This document shows positions 35,701 through 46,122 of a DNA stretch of 64,000 nt, piece by piece. A model generated the notes under the pieces. It was not told where the DNA came from, did not search any database, and saw only the letters and a program-made list of their open reading frames with translations. Source of the stretch: Dendrolimus kikuchii (lineage: Eukaryota > Arthropoda > Insecta > Lepidoptera > Lasiocampidae); contig CM034389.1 in assembly GCA_019925095.2 (NCBI GenBank), forward strand, positions 17,161,435 through 17,225,434, in the 5' to 3' direction. A program made the position numbers and the translations under genes. How positions within the stretch are numbered: the stretch's first letter is position 1; each line of letters begins with the position of its first letter.

Positions 35701-36172
35701 TTGGTTTGGCACTCCAGAAATAATTTGTGATGTAATTCTTAATTTATTACGCATTGGTCTTTATGAAGAAATCATACCATTACTAATGAAAGTGTCTTCA
35801 CCCCCTAATAATGTGCTGTCCACTGCATGGCGAGCTGTTCTTTTGTCTCCATTTCAGCGAGCAGATTACCCAATAACAGAACAGCAAAGAACTAAATGTT
35901 TAAATGCTATTAACTTGTTACCAGTCTGTCCAGTTATAAAAGATGAAGATTTGGTAGAAATATGGAAAAATTGTGTAAGATGCAAATGCTTAGGACTGGG
36001 TTGCTTATTGCTACCATATATGTCCCTAGAATGTAGAAAATCACTCAATGAACTGTCAAAAGTAGATAGAAGAAATCTTATTGTTAGTTTAAAGAATCTT
36101 CAATCTGAAACTTATCTTGTATCTGGAGCCATGAATGTTATTGAGAATTTGACACCCAGAAATTATCGTTAA
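29718..36172 (+). CDS. KNTC1: Kinetochore-associated protein 1 / Rough deal (RZZ complex), 2 exons, 1775 aa
   Basis: Large subunit of the Rod-Zw10-Zwilch complex, which recruits dynein/Spindly and Mad1-Mad2 to kinetochores for the spindle checkpoint. Exons 29718-30458 and 31586-36172, GT-AG, phase 0. The N-terminal 250 residues look like a partial beta-propeller. The rest is an alpha-helical solenoid. Diagnostic stretches near the C-terminus are RLPFHLFMRDDKW (about residue 1258), SLDTDQQTARDMICSNA, NEPAQLIRELYLHTDF (about 1430) and NEIADKNGINISSIRLQI (about 1460), which follow the order of the Rod C-terminal domain. The start has an in-frame TAA just upstream (29709-29711). At 1775 aa it is shorter than the human and fly proteins (over 2000 aa), mainly at the N-terminus, so an unseen upstream exon or a true loss are both possible. 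The related Sec39-type protein NBAS was considered; the C-terminal motifs favour Rod. Confidence 0.86.
30824..31260 (-). mobile_element. Helitron-like element H3 in KNTC1 intron
   Basis: ACTAGGACATGCCCACAACT at 30824, then AGTCATTGTTTTAGTGAGAAC and GCTATCGATCAGTGAAAAAG, colinear with 52740-53037. The right end is vague. Confidence 0.5.
31385..31470 (+). mobile_element. Dispersed lepidopteran repeat, short copy in KNTC1 intron
   Basis: AGACGGCCTACCTAATTGAA and ATCTATAGATGCCTGCAACACC match 6677-6960. Confidence 0.5.
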
Positions 36173-36216
36173 GTTTAAGATTTAATATGTAGAAATAGGG
36201 TATTGTTATATTTTAC

Positions 36217-36222
36217 AATAAA
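36217..36222 (+). terminator. KNTC1 poly(A) signal
   Basis: AATAAA, 44 nt after the KNTC1 stop, within 60 nt of the opposing ANKRD49 stop. Confidence 0.7.
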
Positions 36223-36234
36223 ATCATAGACTTT

Positions 36235-36240
36235 TTTAAT
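36235..36240 (-). terminator. ANKRD49 candidate poly(A) signal
   Basis: ATTAAA on the minus strand, 33 nt after the ANKRD49 stop codon. A second ATTAAA lies at 36181-36186. Either placement makes the two convergent 3' ends abut or overlap. Confidence 0.5.
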
Positions 36241-36273
36241 GTTTTGTATTTTGTGCTTAATGTCTCTTATGAC

Positions 36274-37876
36274 TTAAAATAATAACTGATTATGAACATA
36301 GGGATTACAAGTAAAAGCTATTGTTTTAATATATGACACTGCTGGATATACCATTTCATATAAGGGAGCATATATACCATGGGCTCTTGCTAATTGTTCA
36401 GGGGTTTCTCCACTTTTATTAGGTTTGCTTGCCAACTCTGTTGTATCTTCTCGTAACAGTAAAACCAATAATGTAGATTTACAATGACTAATTGCAGAAG
36501 CTAAATGCAGTGGTGTTTGTTCTGAAACAAGAAGCCAGAAATAAAAAGTTAGAGTATGTGTAATCAAAACACTTCATTATTCTTACTCAACTAAGAGTAG
36601 TCAGCCTAATTAGTCTGAAGGATAAAAAATCTGCACAGGAACCACAAGTTGAAACAATTTGCTACTTGAATTTTAAGTCATGATGACTTTGGCAGAGAGA
36701 AACTTTATAAAATTTGACTCTTGAATGATGAGGTGGAACATTCTAAAATAACTAGGTTCTGACCGCGACTTCGTCCGCGTGGAATAGTTACTTTGGGCTA
36801 ACGATAACTTTAACCCGCAACTTTGTTTATGTAGAAAGTAAAAATATTTTTAAATCATAATGACTGCCCGCCGGCCTTGCACATCATAAATGCACTTGCA
36901 GTACTTGATCATTATTTTGCTGCGATGTTATTTTAAAACTGCTATATCTCCTAAGATATTGAAATTAAATGAAGTAAATGGCAATTTTGTTTTAAATTAA
37001 ACACTTGTGATGAATAACTTATTTATTTGGATAAGGATTAATATTATGTTTATAAAAACACCTTCGCAAATAATGCATTATTTTACAACAAATTTAACAA
37101 ACAAAACCACTTTTATTTTATTAAGATGGTGCAAGTTTCTTTTTCAAAATCATTTAAATATTTCTGGCTAATATTCAAAATTTAAATAAAGGGGTGACAA
37201 AACTTATGACCCGATTAGGTATATTTCAAGTAGGTACTAATATTCAATTGATAATTTGTCTACCTCCATCAGACAAAGCTGCAATATCAGCACCAGCAGC
37301 CAAAAGTCTAGCAGCAGCATAATAATTGTTCCAATTACATGCAGAATGTAAAGGGGTCCACCCTAGGAGTGTTTTAGTGTTCACATTTGCACCTGCACTT
37401 AGTAGAAAAGACACAGCAGCTACATGATTGCCATAAGATGCACGATGTAGAGGTGTGTATCCATCTGAATCATGAGCATGGACCAAGTCATACTGTGAAC
37501 TTAAAATTTCCTTAAGTGTGTCAACATCACCATTCTCAGCAGCCCATAACACATAATCTATTGGATTGGCTGGAACAAAAAAACTGACAAGATTATAAAA
37601 TGTGTCTTCACTGTAAACAATATACCAGAATTAAAATTAAATGTTAGGTTCAGCTATGAAAGATTGAATATTATAGGGGAATTCAGTAAATAAAAAAAGT
37701 TGATGGCTTGGAAAGATACCTTTAGGATTTTGAACAATATCTACATCTTGATCTGCATCATCCCAACCAGATATGAACATTCCCGACGTTTCAGGATTTC
37801 TTTTACATTTGTCTATTTCGTCTTGAAGGTCTTTAAAGTCATTCACATATGTATCAGAGTCCTCTGAATCAGACAT
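36274..37876 (-). CDS. ANKRD49: Ankyrin repeat domain-containing protein 49 homologue, 3 exons, 236 aa
   Basis: Exons 37876-37720, 37569-37264 and 36521-36274, with GT-AG borders and 711 nt in one frame. The acidic N-terminus (MSDSEDSDTYVNDFKDL) and GMFISGWDDADQD are followed by four to five ankyrin repeats: VLWAAENGDVDTLKEIL, DGYTPLHRASYGNHVAAV, GWTPLHSACNWNNYYAA, QTPLHLASAISHCKS and GETPEQLARAHGIY. The pair GYTPLHRA and GWTPLHSACNWNN is characteristic of ANKRD49, a small cytoplasmic/nuclear adaptor; in mammals it has been linked to spermatogenesis and gene regulation. The molecular role in insects is unknown to me. Intron 2 (36522-37263) contains a Helitron-like end. A 26-bp ultra-short insertion lies 55-80 bp upstream of the start codon. 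Confidence 0.88.
36751..36860 (-). mobile_element. Helitron-like 3' end in ANKRD49 intron 2
   Basis: ACTAGGTTCTGACCGCGACT, then TCGTCCGCG: the same terminus as at 14861. The remainder is eroded. Confidence 0.5.
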
Positions 37877-37922
37877 TATACTGTTTAAAATGCAAACAAG
37901 TTTTTATCAATAATTTATTAGA

Positions 37923-37966
37923 GTTTTAACCACAAACTACTATGGATACTACGTATGTTTTAACCA
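37923..37966 (+). repeat. Ultra-short 26-bp insertion, copy 3, upstream of ANKRD49
   Basis: Unit at 37931-37956 (CACAAACTACTATG then GATACTACGTAT). Direct repeats GTTTTAAC at 37923-37930 and 37957-37964, extending to GTTTTAACCA on both sides, all perfect. Confidence 0.8.
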
Positions 37967-37997
37967 CTTATTTTTGTTAATTATACTTTTTTTTGTG

Positions 37998-38262
37998 TGT
38001 TTATAGCTTGGCAACTAGACGTTTAAGCCAGGCGCAATTGTATTGTAGGCTACAATCGACGCCGTATAACGTAGCTCTTGTGAAAACTTGAAAGGCCACA
38101 TTTAACTATACAGTTCACATTTCTCACAAAAACACATAATTACTACTCAAAAACTATCAATATCCTACAACTATTGTTCATTTTAGAGAGATTTTACACA
38201 TTTTTAGAAAATAAAATTGCACAGCACATAGTCCCCTTTCAGATTCCGCCAAAAACTCCTTA
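37998..38262 (+). repeat. 270-bp dispersed element D, copy 1
   Basis: Runs from GCTTGGCAACTAGACG to CAAAAACTCCT and includes TTGTATTGTAGGCTACAATC. A nearly full inverted copy is at 40936-41203 and a partial one at 38925-39028. Non-coding; class unknown. Confidence 0.7.
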
Positions 38263-38278
38263 TTTTCCAGTATATAAA

Positions 38279-38320
38279 AGTACTCTCACAAACTACTATG
38301 GATACTACGTATAGTACTCT
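38279..38320 (+). repeat. Ultra-short 26-bp insertion, copy 4
   Basis: Unit at 38287-38312, identical to copy 3. Direct repeats AGTACTCT at 38279-38286 and 38313-38320, perfect and unlike the repeats of the other copies. Confidence 0.8.
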
Positions 38321-38924
38321 ATGCTGCTTATTATACTTTGCTCATAAAACGCCACAGAGTACATTAATATAATAGGAGTAAAACGCTAAACAAAGTATTG
38401 GATGCAGCAAGAAGCGTAATCCAAAAATTCAGACTGATGAATGATTAGTTATTAAAAAACAACATATTCTATTAAATTTACTTTTAAAGCGTTCGTAAAA
38501 ACCTTGTAAAAATAAAATTAAACTTCAAGGTCCCGTGTAAATAGGTACCTTCTAAGTAAGCATGCTCCATCTTAACCACATCTATGCTGCACATCGTGCG
38601 ATATAATGGTCAAAGAAGAATCTATAGACTACTATAAAAAAAAGAAGGACAGCCGTTTCATTAAATCTCGTGTAACTAAATTAAATGCATGGTTATATTA
38701 TTAGTGTTATTTTTCATTTATCCTTCGAACCATCGTGCAATAATTTAATGATCTAAAAATAAAAGCTTATTTAAAGCGATTTCTCCCGGACAATCCGTGG
38801 CAGCAATATTGCTGATGGAGCGGCAATGGTGGCATTATTGCATAATATAAATATAGGTTATATACAGAAATATAATGGAATTGTTTAAACATAATAAACA
38901 TTATATGTATATATCGAGACCGTT

Positions 38925-39028
38925 GTATTGTAGGCTACAATCGACGTCATTCAACGGAGTTCTTGTGAAAACTCGAAAGGCCACATTTGGCTATATAGTT
39001 CACATTTCTCGCAAAAACACATAATTAG
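38925..39028 (+). repeat. Dispersed element D, partial copy 2
   Basis: GTTGTATTGTAGGCTACAATC through CACATTTCTCGCAAAAACAC. Truncated at both ends relative to copy 1 and closer in sequence to the inverted copy 3. Confidence 0.7.
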
Positions 39029-39035
39029 TTGTATA

Positions 39036-39200
39036 ACTAGCTTCTGCCCGCAACTTCGTCCGCGTAAAATAGTAAAAAAAAAGTAAGTTAAAAAACCCCC
39101 CCCTGTTGAAACATTCTTCATTGGTGCTCCGCTCCTATTGGTCTTAGCGTTATAATATATAGCCTATAGCCTTCCTCGATAAATGGATTCCTAATAAAGA
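39036..39200 (-). mobile_element. Helitron-like 3' end
   Basis: ACTAGCTTCTGCCCGCAACT at 39036, followed by a C-run and TATAGCCTATAGCCTTCCTC, a block common in lepidopteran repeats. Confidence 0.5.
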
Positions 39201-39291
39201 AATAATTTAATATATTAATGTGATAAAAAACAAATTTTAGTTCAGAAAATAATCAAACTGAACTAGTTTGAATAAAAACTTTTGGATATGA

Positions 39292-40005
39292 ATATTTTTA
39301 TTTCTATAATAGCCTTTTTCAAGTGGTTTAGTTGCTCTTAAGTCCCTGCATTAAACTATTCCGTGTACCTACCCCGTAGTTCCTACTACTGATATAAACT
39401 TTGGATTATACATAAAGCTTACTACTCAATATGAACCTATCGAATCGTTCCAAGTCTACTATTACAAATGATTTCACTGACTTTTAGCGCAGGATAATCT
39501 TTGGGTTATAAATAGTCATGTAATAACCTTCGTGAACATGATGTGTAACACAAAAATAATTTGCCATTATGAATAGTTTTCTTTTAATTATTACATTAGT
39601 ATTGGTAATTAACAGACTTATAAATATGTACTAATATCTGTACAGACATTTTATTGCGAATTAAAATTATTACATGTGCTATGAATGTGTTATGAATTTA
39701 TTTGTGCATGTATTTTTTTATGGTTCGTTCCAAGACACACAACTTTTGTTGCTAATACTTTATTTAAAAAAAAACTGAAACCTCGGAGTAATATTAAATT
39801 ATAACACATAAAGCAATTAAAACATAACGATCATTTAAACTTTTCACTTACATAAAAAATATTTAATTATAAAAAATGGGGTAATATTTTTTCCTGATAT
39901 CCCGAAAACACAGAGTGAACTTAGCAACGCTTCGCGTTTTTGATGCCGTTTTTGGCGATGTTGTTTGTTAGCAATGCTCTCTCTAGACATGTTATATCTC
40001 AATGG
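39292..40005. repeat. 700-bp interspersed repeat F, copy 1
   Basis: Closely similar to 57021-57701 across nearly its whole length (GGTTTAGTTGCTCTTAAGTC; GACATGTTATATCTCAATGG at the right end). Copy 1 has about 25 extra bases near 39925-39955. Non-coding. Confidence 0.8.
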
Positions 40006-40935
40006 TTGTATTCTACTTGGCGATAGAATGCTGTATTTAGGTATATATAGTTCACGTATGAAATTGCAAAACTTAAAGGCTTTCCATCTTGCAAAGTTCT
40101 ATTATTATTCAATTTGCTTGTGTGTAAGCTTCTTGGGATGCAGAGTCTCCAGATTGAATTTATAAAACCCATTTCGGCCAAAAAATGTACCCAAAATGAT
40201 ATTATTTCGAAAACTAATCCGCATTCCGCATAAATATAAAAAAATGGAACAAGTGCGTGACAAACCATGCACATTGCATATTAGAAGATTTCGCAGTCTA
40301 CACATTTTCGTTATTTATTAACCACCTTGAAAAAAAAGGATAGATTCTCAATTCGTCGTATAAATATTTTCTTTATAATTTGATTACAAAACTCAAAAGT
40401 CTATACTATAATAAGTGTGTAAATGGTTCGAGTTTGTACAATGCGTTTAAAAATGTGAAAAAAATCAGGGGGAATAATTCAGATCAAGAGATACCAAAAA
40501 TGATACTTTTAGAATTTTTGTCTGTCTGTATATTAGAGCATCAGGTGAAAACTACTGAATGGATTTAAATAATAGGTACTCGATACAAAGCTAGCTCTTA
40601 TCCCTGGAAACTGAGAATACTTTTTATTCCAACAGATGGCGTCGTTTCCGTGAGATAGATAATACAGAAAAGATGGCGCTGCGATCGCATTCTTTTTGAA
40701 AACTACTTAACTAGCGATGCGCAAACTTCACCAATGAGATCAGTGATTTATAAATCTTTTTCCTTAAAAGATTTAAATCACTCTTTTAAATTTTTGATTT
40801 CGAATGACATAATTCATTCAGTTCAGTCATTCATAACAAATTTGTTGTTTACTCACGTTGTTCACATGTCAGAGTACATGTATTCTTGCATGGTATTCAT
40901 TACTTCTGACAAGTACATACACACACATACATACA

Positions 40936-41203
40936 GGAGTTTTTGGCGGGAACTGAAAGGGGACGTTGTGCTGTGCAGTTATATTTTCTAAAAATGTGTA
41001 AAACTACTCTAAACTGAACAATAATTGTAGGATATTAATAGTTTTTGAGTAGTAATTATGTGTTTTTGCGAGAAATGTGAACTACATAGCCAAATGTGGC
41101 CTTTCGAGTTTTCACAAGAACTCCGTTGAACGACGTCGATTGTAGCCTACAATACAACGGCGCCTGGCTTAAAGGCCTAGTTGCCAAGCATTAAACATAA
41201 AAA
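40936..41203 (-). repeat. Dispersed element D, inverted copy 3
   Basis: Reverse complement of 37998-38262 over its full length; ends AGGAGTTTTTGGCGGGAACT and GCCTAGTTGCCAAGC. Confidence 0.75.
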
Positions 41204-41212
41204 AAACACATA

Positions 41213-41363
41213 GATACATAACTTCACGCCAGTTCCCTTGCGGGGTAGGCACGAACAACAGAGCGCCATTCAAACTTATTCTTATACACCTCACTTACTT
41301 CTTTGACATTCATAGCTCTTTTCATGCACGCTCGTCTGTTCTTAAGGCTCTTGACATCTGACA
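41213..41363 (-). mobile_element. RTE-type LINE 3' fragment
   Basis: Minus-strand tail of the 4433/58151 family (ACTTCACGCCAGTTCCCTTG). Only the last 130 bp of coding sequence are present. Confidence 0.8.
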
Positions 41364-41567
41364 AGTAGTTGCAGTAATAAGACTACCTGATCATTTATAA
41401 TATTTGTAATTATGCGGTTAATATGTATATAGCCAAAAAATTAACGTGTACTATATAATTGGATTAATTAGGATTTATGTGTGCTGTGTAGTTGTCTACA
41501 CTATATAGTCATACTTTCTTTGTAATTGTAGTGAATTAAAAAGAATTTAAAGTATTGAAGGTTTATG

Positions 41568-41772
<205 letters not shown>

Positions 41773-42271
41773 TAAATTACAACAAATAGGTCATTATTTT
41801 TTATGTACGTAACAATAGGGCTTCTACCTAGGGTTTTTCACACGGCTTAGCCGCGGAAAAAATTCTACTTCTAAATAAAATGACTGACATATTATACAAA
41901 GACTAATTATGATATCATAAGGATACCGTATTGCTAAAGTTACTACAGAACCCTAAAAGAACTGCTCGGGTGGTGCTACTTTTTCTTTCTTTATTCTTTT
42001 TTACATTATTCTCTTGTTTTTATTTATTAGTTCGAATTTAGATATCGATACTTTATGTGAAGATGATGGTGAGAAAAATTTCTTGGATGTCGTGATATTA
42101 CTTGCAAATACAGATAACCTATGTGTCATCCCGCGAATCCAATTTGGACAAGCGTGACTGGTATGCTGGTCGTTTTCTAAAATATAATAAAAGAGGCCTA
42201 ACCGCAGCAGTGAGACGTTTATAGACTGTTATTATTATTATTTATATTATATATTTGTTTATTAATATTGT

Positions 42272-42383
42272 GATGAATGTCAAAGAAGCAAGTGAGGTGT
42301 GTAAGAATAAGCCTGAATGGCGCTCTGTTGTTCGTACCTACCCCGCAAGGGAACTGGCGTGAAGTTATGCATGTATGTATGTT
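42272..42383 (+). mobile_element. RTE-type LINE, very short 3' fragment
   Basis: Begins at ATGAATGTCAAAGAAGCAAG and ends in (ATGT)n; same family as 58151-58967. Confidence 0.8.
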
Positions 42384-42664
42384 TATGTAATATTATGATG
42401 CTATATTATGTGATAATATTAGAAGAAATATACAAGAAAACTATTATCAAACATCTATTTATTCAGCAAGAAAAATACAATAACAGCGGCATGGCTTCCT
42501 TTGTTAAAAATTATTTTTTTAAGTATATCACTACAATATATTCGTATAGGAACGGCGAAAGAACTTTTATTAGATGTCACTTTTGGTGTAATAAACTATA
42601 CTATTACAATTATTGTACATGTTTCTATTTAATTTTTATTAGCAATTTTATTCTATGTTGAATA

Positions 42665-42708
42665 TTTTATGGCATTTTTATAGTTTAAATAATAAAAATG
42701 CCATAAAA
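42665..42708. repeat. 17-bp perfect hairpin
   Basis: TTTTATGGCATTTTTAT at 42665-42681 and its complement at 42692-42708, 10-nt loop. Confidence 0.9.
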
Positions 42709-43682
42709 TTGGGATCCCAATGTCCCCAGAACTGAAATTTTGTCCCCAAAAAATGCCTTGCCCAAAAATTCTGCAACCACGATATATACTCCAAAAGGGG
42801 TCAAACTCCAATCTAGAGACCCTGATCAGATGCATCTGTTAAGGGGCACATTCATAATCATTCATGACAGTCCACTGCGTAATGCAGGACTGTGAATGTT
42901 GAGGCTAGATTCCAAACAAGAAATGTAATAGAATTTAGTTTCTGAAACTGAAATTGTTAATTTGTTTAAGATTAATCAATATTTTAAAGAAATAAATATA
43001 TAATAAATAAAATAAAATAAATAATAAATAATAATTAAGATTAATCAATATTTTAAAGAAATAAATAATTTGAAATAAAGCCACTGATTAGGTGACATCA
43101 AACGCTAATCAGAGCGCATGGAATGACAATTAGCCAAATAGTTTATGATTGTTGTTTACGGACTCAGAGAAATGATTACACTATTATTAGAGGAATAATG
43201 TAATAATTCTTGTGAGTTTATGGCGTTTGAAGTGCTTTATATTTCTTTTGCTTTAAAAGATATATCTAATAATGTTTAGGGGCTTAAGAGTCTCTTATTT
43301 AACAGATGGCTAATCCATTCTCTACGAGATTTTTATAAGTAAGGCCGTAATTGTTTAAACAGAACTGATGTTTTATAGACAAAATTAAATTGGTTTAGAA
43401 AAATGCAAAATACATCGCATTAACGATAGATTATGAGTTAAAAACTGATATTTCAATAAAATGGACTATGAGGCTTAATATAAACCGGTTTTTCAAAAAT
43501 TGTTATGTGGCCCGTTGTTATAGCCTGCATTGCATCCAAATCGAGCAGAATGCTTATTGAGTCCTGCAAACTCTCACAACTGCAAGACTGCACTGCAGGG
43601 TAGTGAATGGGCCTCCGTAAGCTACGGCTACTAAGACATTGAATAACTTTTACATTTGTAGCTCTGTGGGTTTGGTGTAGGG

Positions 43683-43741
43683 CAAGAAGCTTACAAAAGC
43701 TTCTTGGTGTAGGGTGTAGAAACAATTCTACACCCTACACC
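43683..43741. repeat. Two adjacent hairpins with the same ACAA loop
   Basis: CAAGAAGCTT / AAGCTTCTTG (43683-43706) and GGTGTAGGGTGTAGAA / TTCTACACCCTACACC (43706-43741), each around ACAA and sharing one base. Confidence 0.9.
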
Positions 43742-43861
43742 CTAGGATACACTCTAATGTACTCTGTTGTGTAGACTGAACCCCTGACCAAAACGTCTAG
43801 AATGACTAATTTTTTTGGCCTCTGGAGTTCTGGCAATATTCTATTTTATCCTGTATTCAAG

Positions 43862-43897
43862 GTCATTAACATATCCATAGTAGTTTGTGGTCAGTAA
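43862..43897 (-). repeat. Ultra-short insertion, copy 5 (shortened)
   Basis: The unit is reduced to 20 bp (43870-43889, CATATCCATAGTAGTTTGTG), lacking six bases near one end. Flanks GTCATTAA (43862-43869) and GTCAGTAA (43890-43897) match 7 of 8. Confidence 0.6.
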
Positions 43898-44095
43898 ATC
43901 ATAAATAAAACGGATTTATGAATATTAGTTTAATTTTAACATTCACCTGAATTTAAAATCTGCTAAAAAATAACTAAATACGCATGTAATAATACCAAAC
44001 GTCATATGAGCAGTAATTTTTAAAGTTTATCAAGTGGTATTCAAAGCAAAAATCGTCTCGTTATAATTCGACGATATTTACCAAAGAATAGCCGA

Positions 44096-44324
44096 CCTGG
44101 GATACGTTCCATTAGAGACTCACAACGACCGCGTTCACGACCGCGATTTTACCTGTTCACGTGGAACGGTTATTCGACCCACCTCTTGACATAGGTCATT
44201 ATGAGCGTAGTGTGATCGCAAATGATGACGTCATTGGTGACATTTTCGCCACGACTGCGGTCGCCTTGTGGAACGGCTATCGGAGCATTTTGGACGTTGT
44301 GAGCTACTAACGGAACGCCCTGAT
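44096..44324. mobile_element. Foldback MITE
   Basis: Ends CCTGGGATACGTTCCATTAG and GGAACGCCCTGATGG are inverted relatives; the arms continue inward with CTCACAACG / CGTTGTGAG. Interior GC-rich. Confidence 0.6.
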
Positions 44325-44439
44325 GGTAGGTTTGCAATGTTTAGTTAGTTTAATCAAATAATTGTTCTGTTGACAATCACGAGGTATTAAAGCCTCTGCT
44401 TACAAAATTAATGTCATTATTATTAAAGTAAATATCATA

Positions 44440-44640
44440 GGCTATGTTGACAAATTGCGTACGTCGTAACTAAAGCAGGTTGATACTTGCAAGAAGTTTG
44501 ATGTAGTAGTAAAAATCACTAGTAAGCATAAAAATTACTATAAACTTAATATTGGAGTTGCTAGAGCTTGACAAATTTGTGAAAGTGGCGCCGCTATTAT
44601 TTTCTATTTTATTTTGCTGCCTTTTTTGTATAGCTAAGGG
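44440..44640. repeat. Dispersed repeat containing ATTGGAGTTGCTAGAG, copy 2
   Basis: TATGTTGACAAATTGCG, GTCGTAACTAAAGCAGG, then ATTGGAGTTGCTAGAGCTTG: same order as in 8778-9050. Confidence 0.55.
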
Positions 44641-44769
44641 AAATCCGTTTGAGGACTATAAGCCGCGACAAGGGCAGAACCTTGGGAGGATAGTTTGCGA
44701 CCCGTGTCTGGAATTTGCCAGGTCGGGGTGGCACTAGCACGCCCAGTCAGAACTGGTGCTATGCTATTG

Positions 44770-45470
44770 CCACTCGTCGGTTAGGGATACCCACTAAAAC
44801 CCCTAGGTGTTCCGTCCTGTGCGTTTTGCCAAGGCTACGGGTATTTGAATTAGTGTCTACGCAACCCTGGCAGGCGTGGGCCTCGCAAGGCCGCTTCCAC
44901 TGCCGGAGGACTTTCTTTTATCCCCCGCCATCTTCAAGCTCTGTGTGCGTGGGGCGGTTTGTAACTCGCCCCACGGGAGGAGAGGTGAGCGCGCGCTGAA
45001 CACTCGTGCTCTCATCTCGACGCCTGTGCAGGTGAATGAGATCCCCTATAACCTAAGAGGCCCCACCCGTGCCACTTACGGCGGCCGAAGGTCCGCGCTG
45101 GCCCTCCGGCACCGGCGCGTCCTCTGTTGGCGGGAGCGGAGCCATGACGTGCGCTCACACTTCCGTTCCGCCTCCTCTTTTGCAAGCATAACGTGCTCGC
45201 AGAAGGAGGAGACGGCGTCTCATCCGGTGTTGCTCGCGATCATGGTGCGTACCACGGTCGGAAGCGAAAGCTCAAGTCCGGTTACGGCGACGAGATCTCG
45301 GCGCTGCTCCGTCCAGGTTGGACACTCCTGGAGTGTGTGCAGCGCCGTATCCTCGTCGCCGGTGTCACAATGATGGCACCCAGACGTCCCTCGCGGCCAA
45401 AGCGACACAAGTACCTCCCGAAGCATCCATTCCCCGAAAGGACCTACGTCAGCCTAAACATCAGGGTGCT
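44770..45470 (-). pseudogene. R1-clade LINE ORF2 C-terminus, broken
   Basis: Minus-strand frame 45426-45220 reads CHHCDTGDEDTALHTLQECP, TWTEQRRDLVAV and LSLPTVVRTMI, the CCHC zinc-knuckle tail typical of R1-clade retrotransposons. TFRLTQVLSGNGCFG precedes it in another frame, and an Arg-rich tail follows. The region is GC-rich against its surroundings. Frameshifted, so inactive. Larger plus-strand frames here are its shadows. Confidence 0.75.
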
Positions 45471-45880
45471 GTGTTTACGTCTAAGCCAGTGTACCCTGTA
45501 CCATATCTGTGTTGACAATGTATCCATCAAAATGCGGATAATACGGATAGCACTGCAGTATCATACGATAAATTTTAAAGGAAGCTCCAAGAGTAAATAG
45601 AGTAAGATAGGAAAATAAACAAAGGCCGAAAGATTTCCGCTTTGTTTTTTATTAATAAAATTCATAATAATTAAATCACTTTACGCAATTTCTCACAGCA
45701 TTATATTTACGCAATTATTTTAGACTACAAGCTGCCGGCAGAAGGTTTGCCGATGATTATTCCTCACACCTCCACCGACCGCGTCCCGCGCTCGTCTGGT
45801 CAGTACCGTTAACAACACAACTCGTTCCAAATTCATTCATTGTTGTTTTGTTAAGTTTGACTTGTTTTTTTTAAGTGTAA

Positions 45881-45929
45881 CTTCTATATAGGCGCGGGGG
45901 ACCCCCCCCCCCCCGCGTCTATATAGAAG
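45881..45929. repeat. 20-bp inverted repeat around a C-run
   Basis: CTTCTATATAGGCGCGGGGG (45881-45900) and its complement (45910-45929) match 19 of 20 across a 9-nt spacer of A plus C-run. Just downstream, GGCGGCATAA-ATTAGA is repeated in direct orientation. Confidence 0.85.
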
Positions 45930-46122
45930 GATTTTTCTGTCACGAAAAAGCGTTACGGCCGCCTGGAGGAGCGGCATAAAATTAGACTAGACGTGGTGAG
46001 AGGCGGCATAATTTTAGAGTAGACTATGGAGGCGATTTTTTGGTTCCGGATCGAATTTAGTTTTTTTGTTTGGTAAAATAAAATATATTTAAATAAAAAA
46101 GGCATTCATTAAAATGTACCTA

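Noticed and set aside
36274..36567. Reading ANKRD49 exon 3 upstream to 36567
   Set aside because: The frame runs into intron 2; the acceptor at 36522-36524 restores ankyrin consensus (EQTPLHLA).
44715..45600. Several plus-strand open frames in the GC-rich patch
   Set aside because: Shadows of the minus-strand R1-clade relic, where the CCHC motif is readable.
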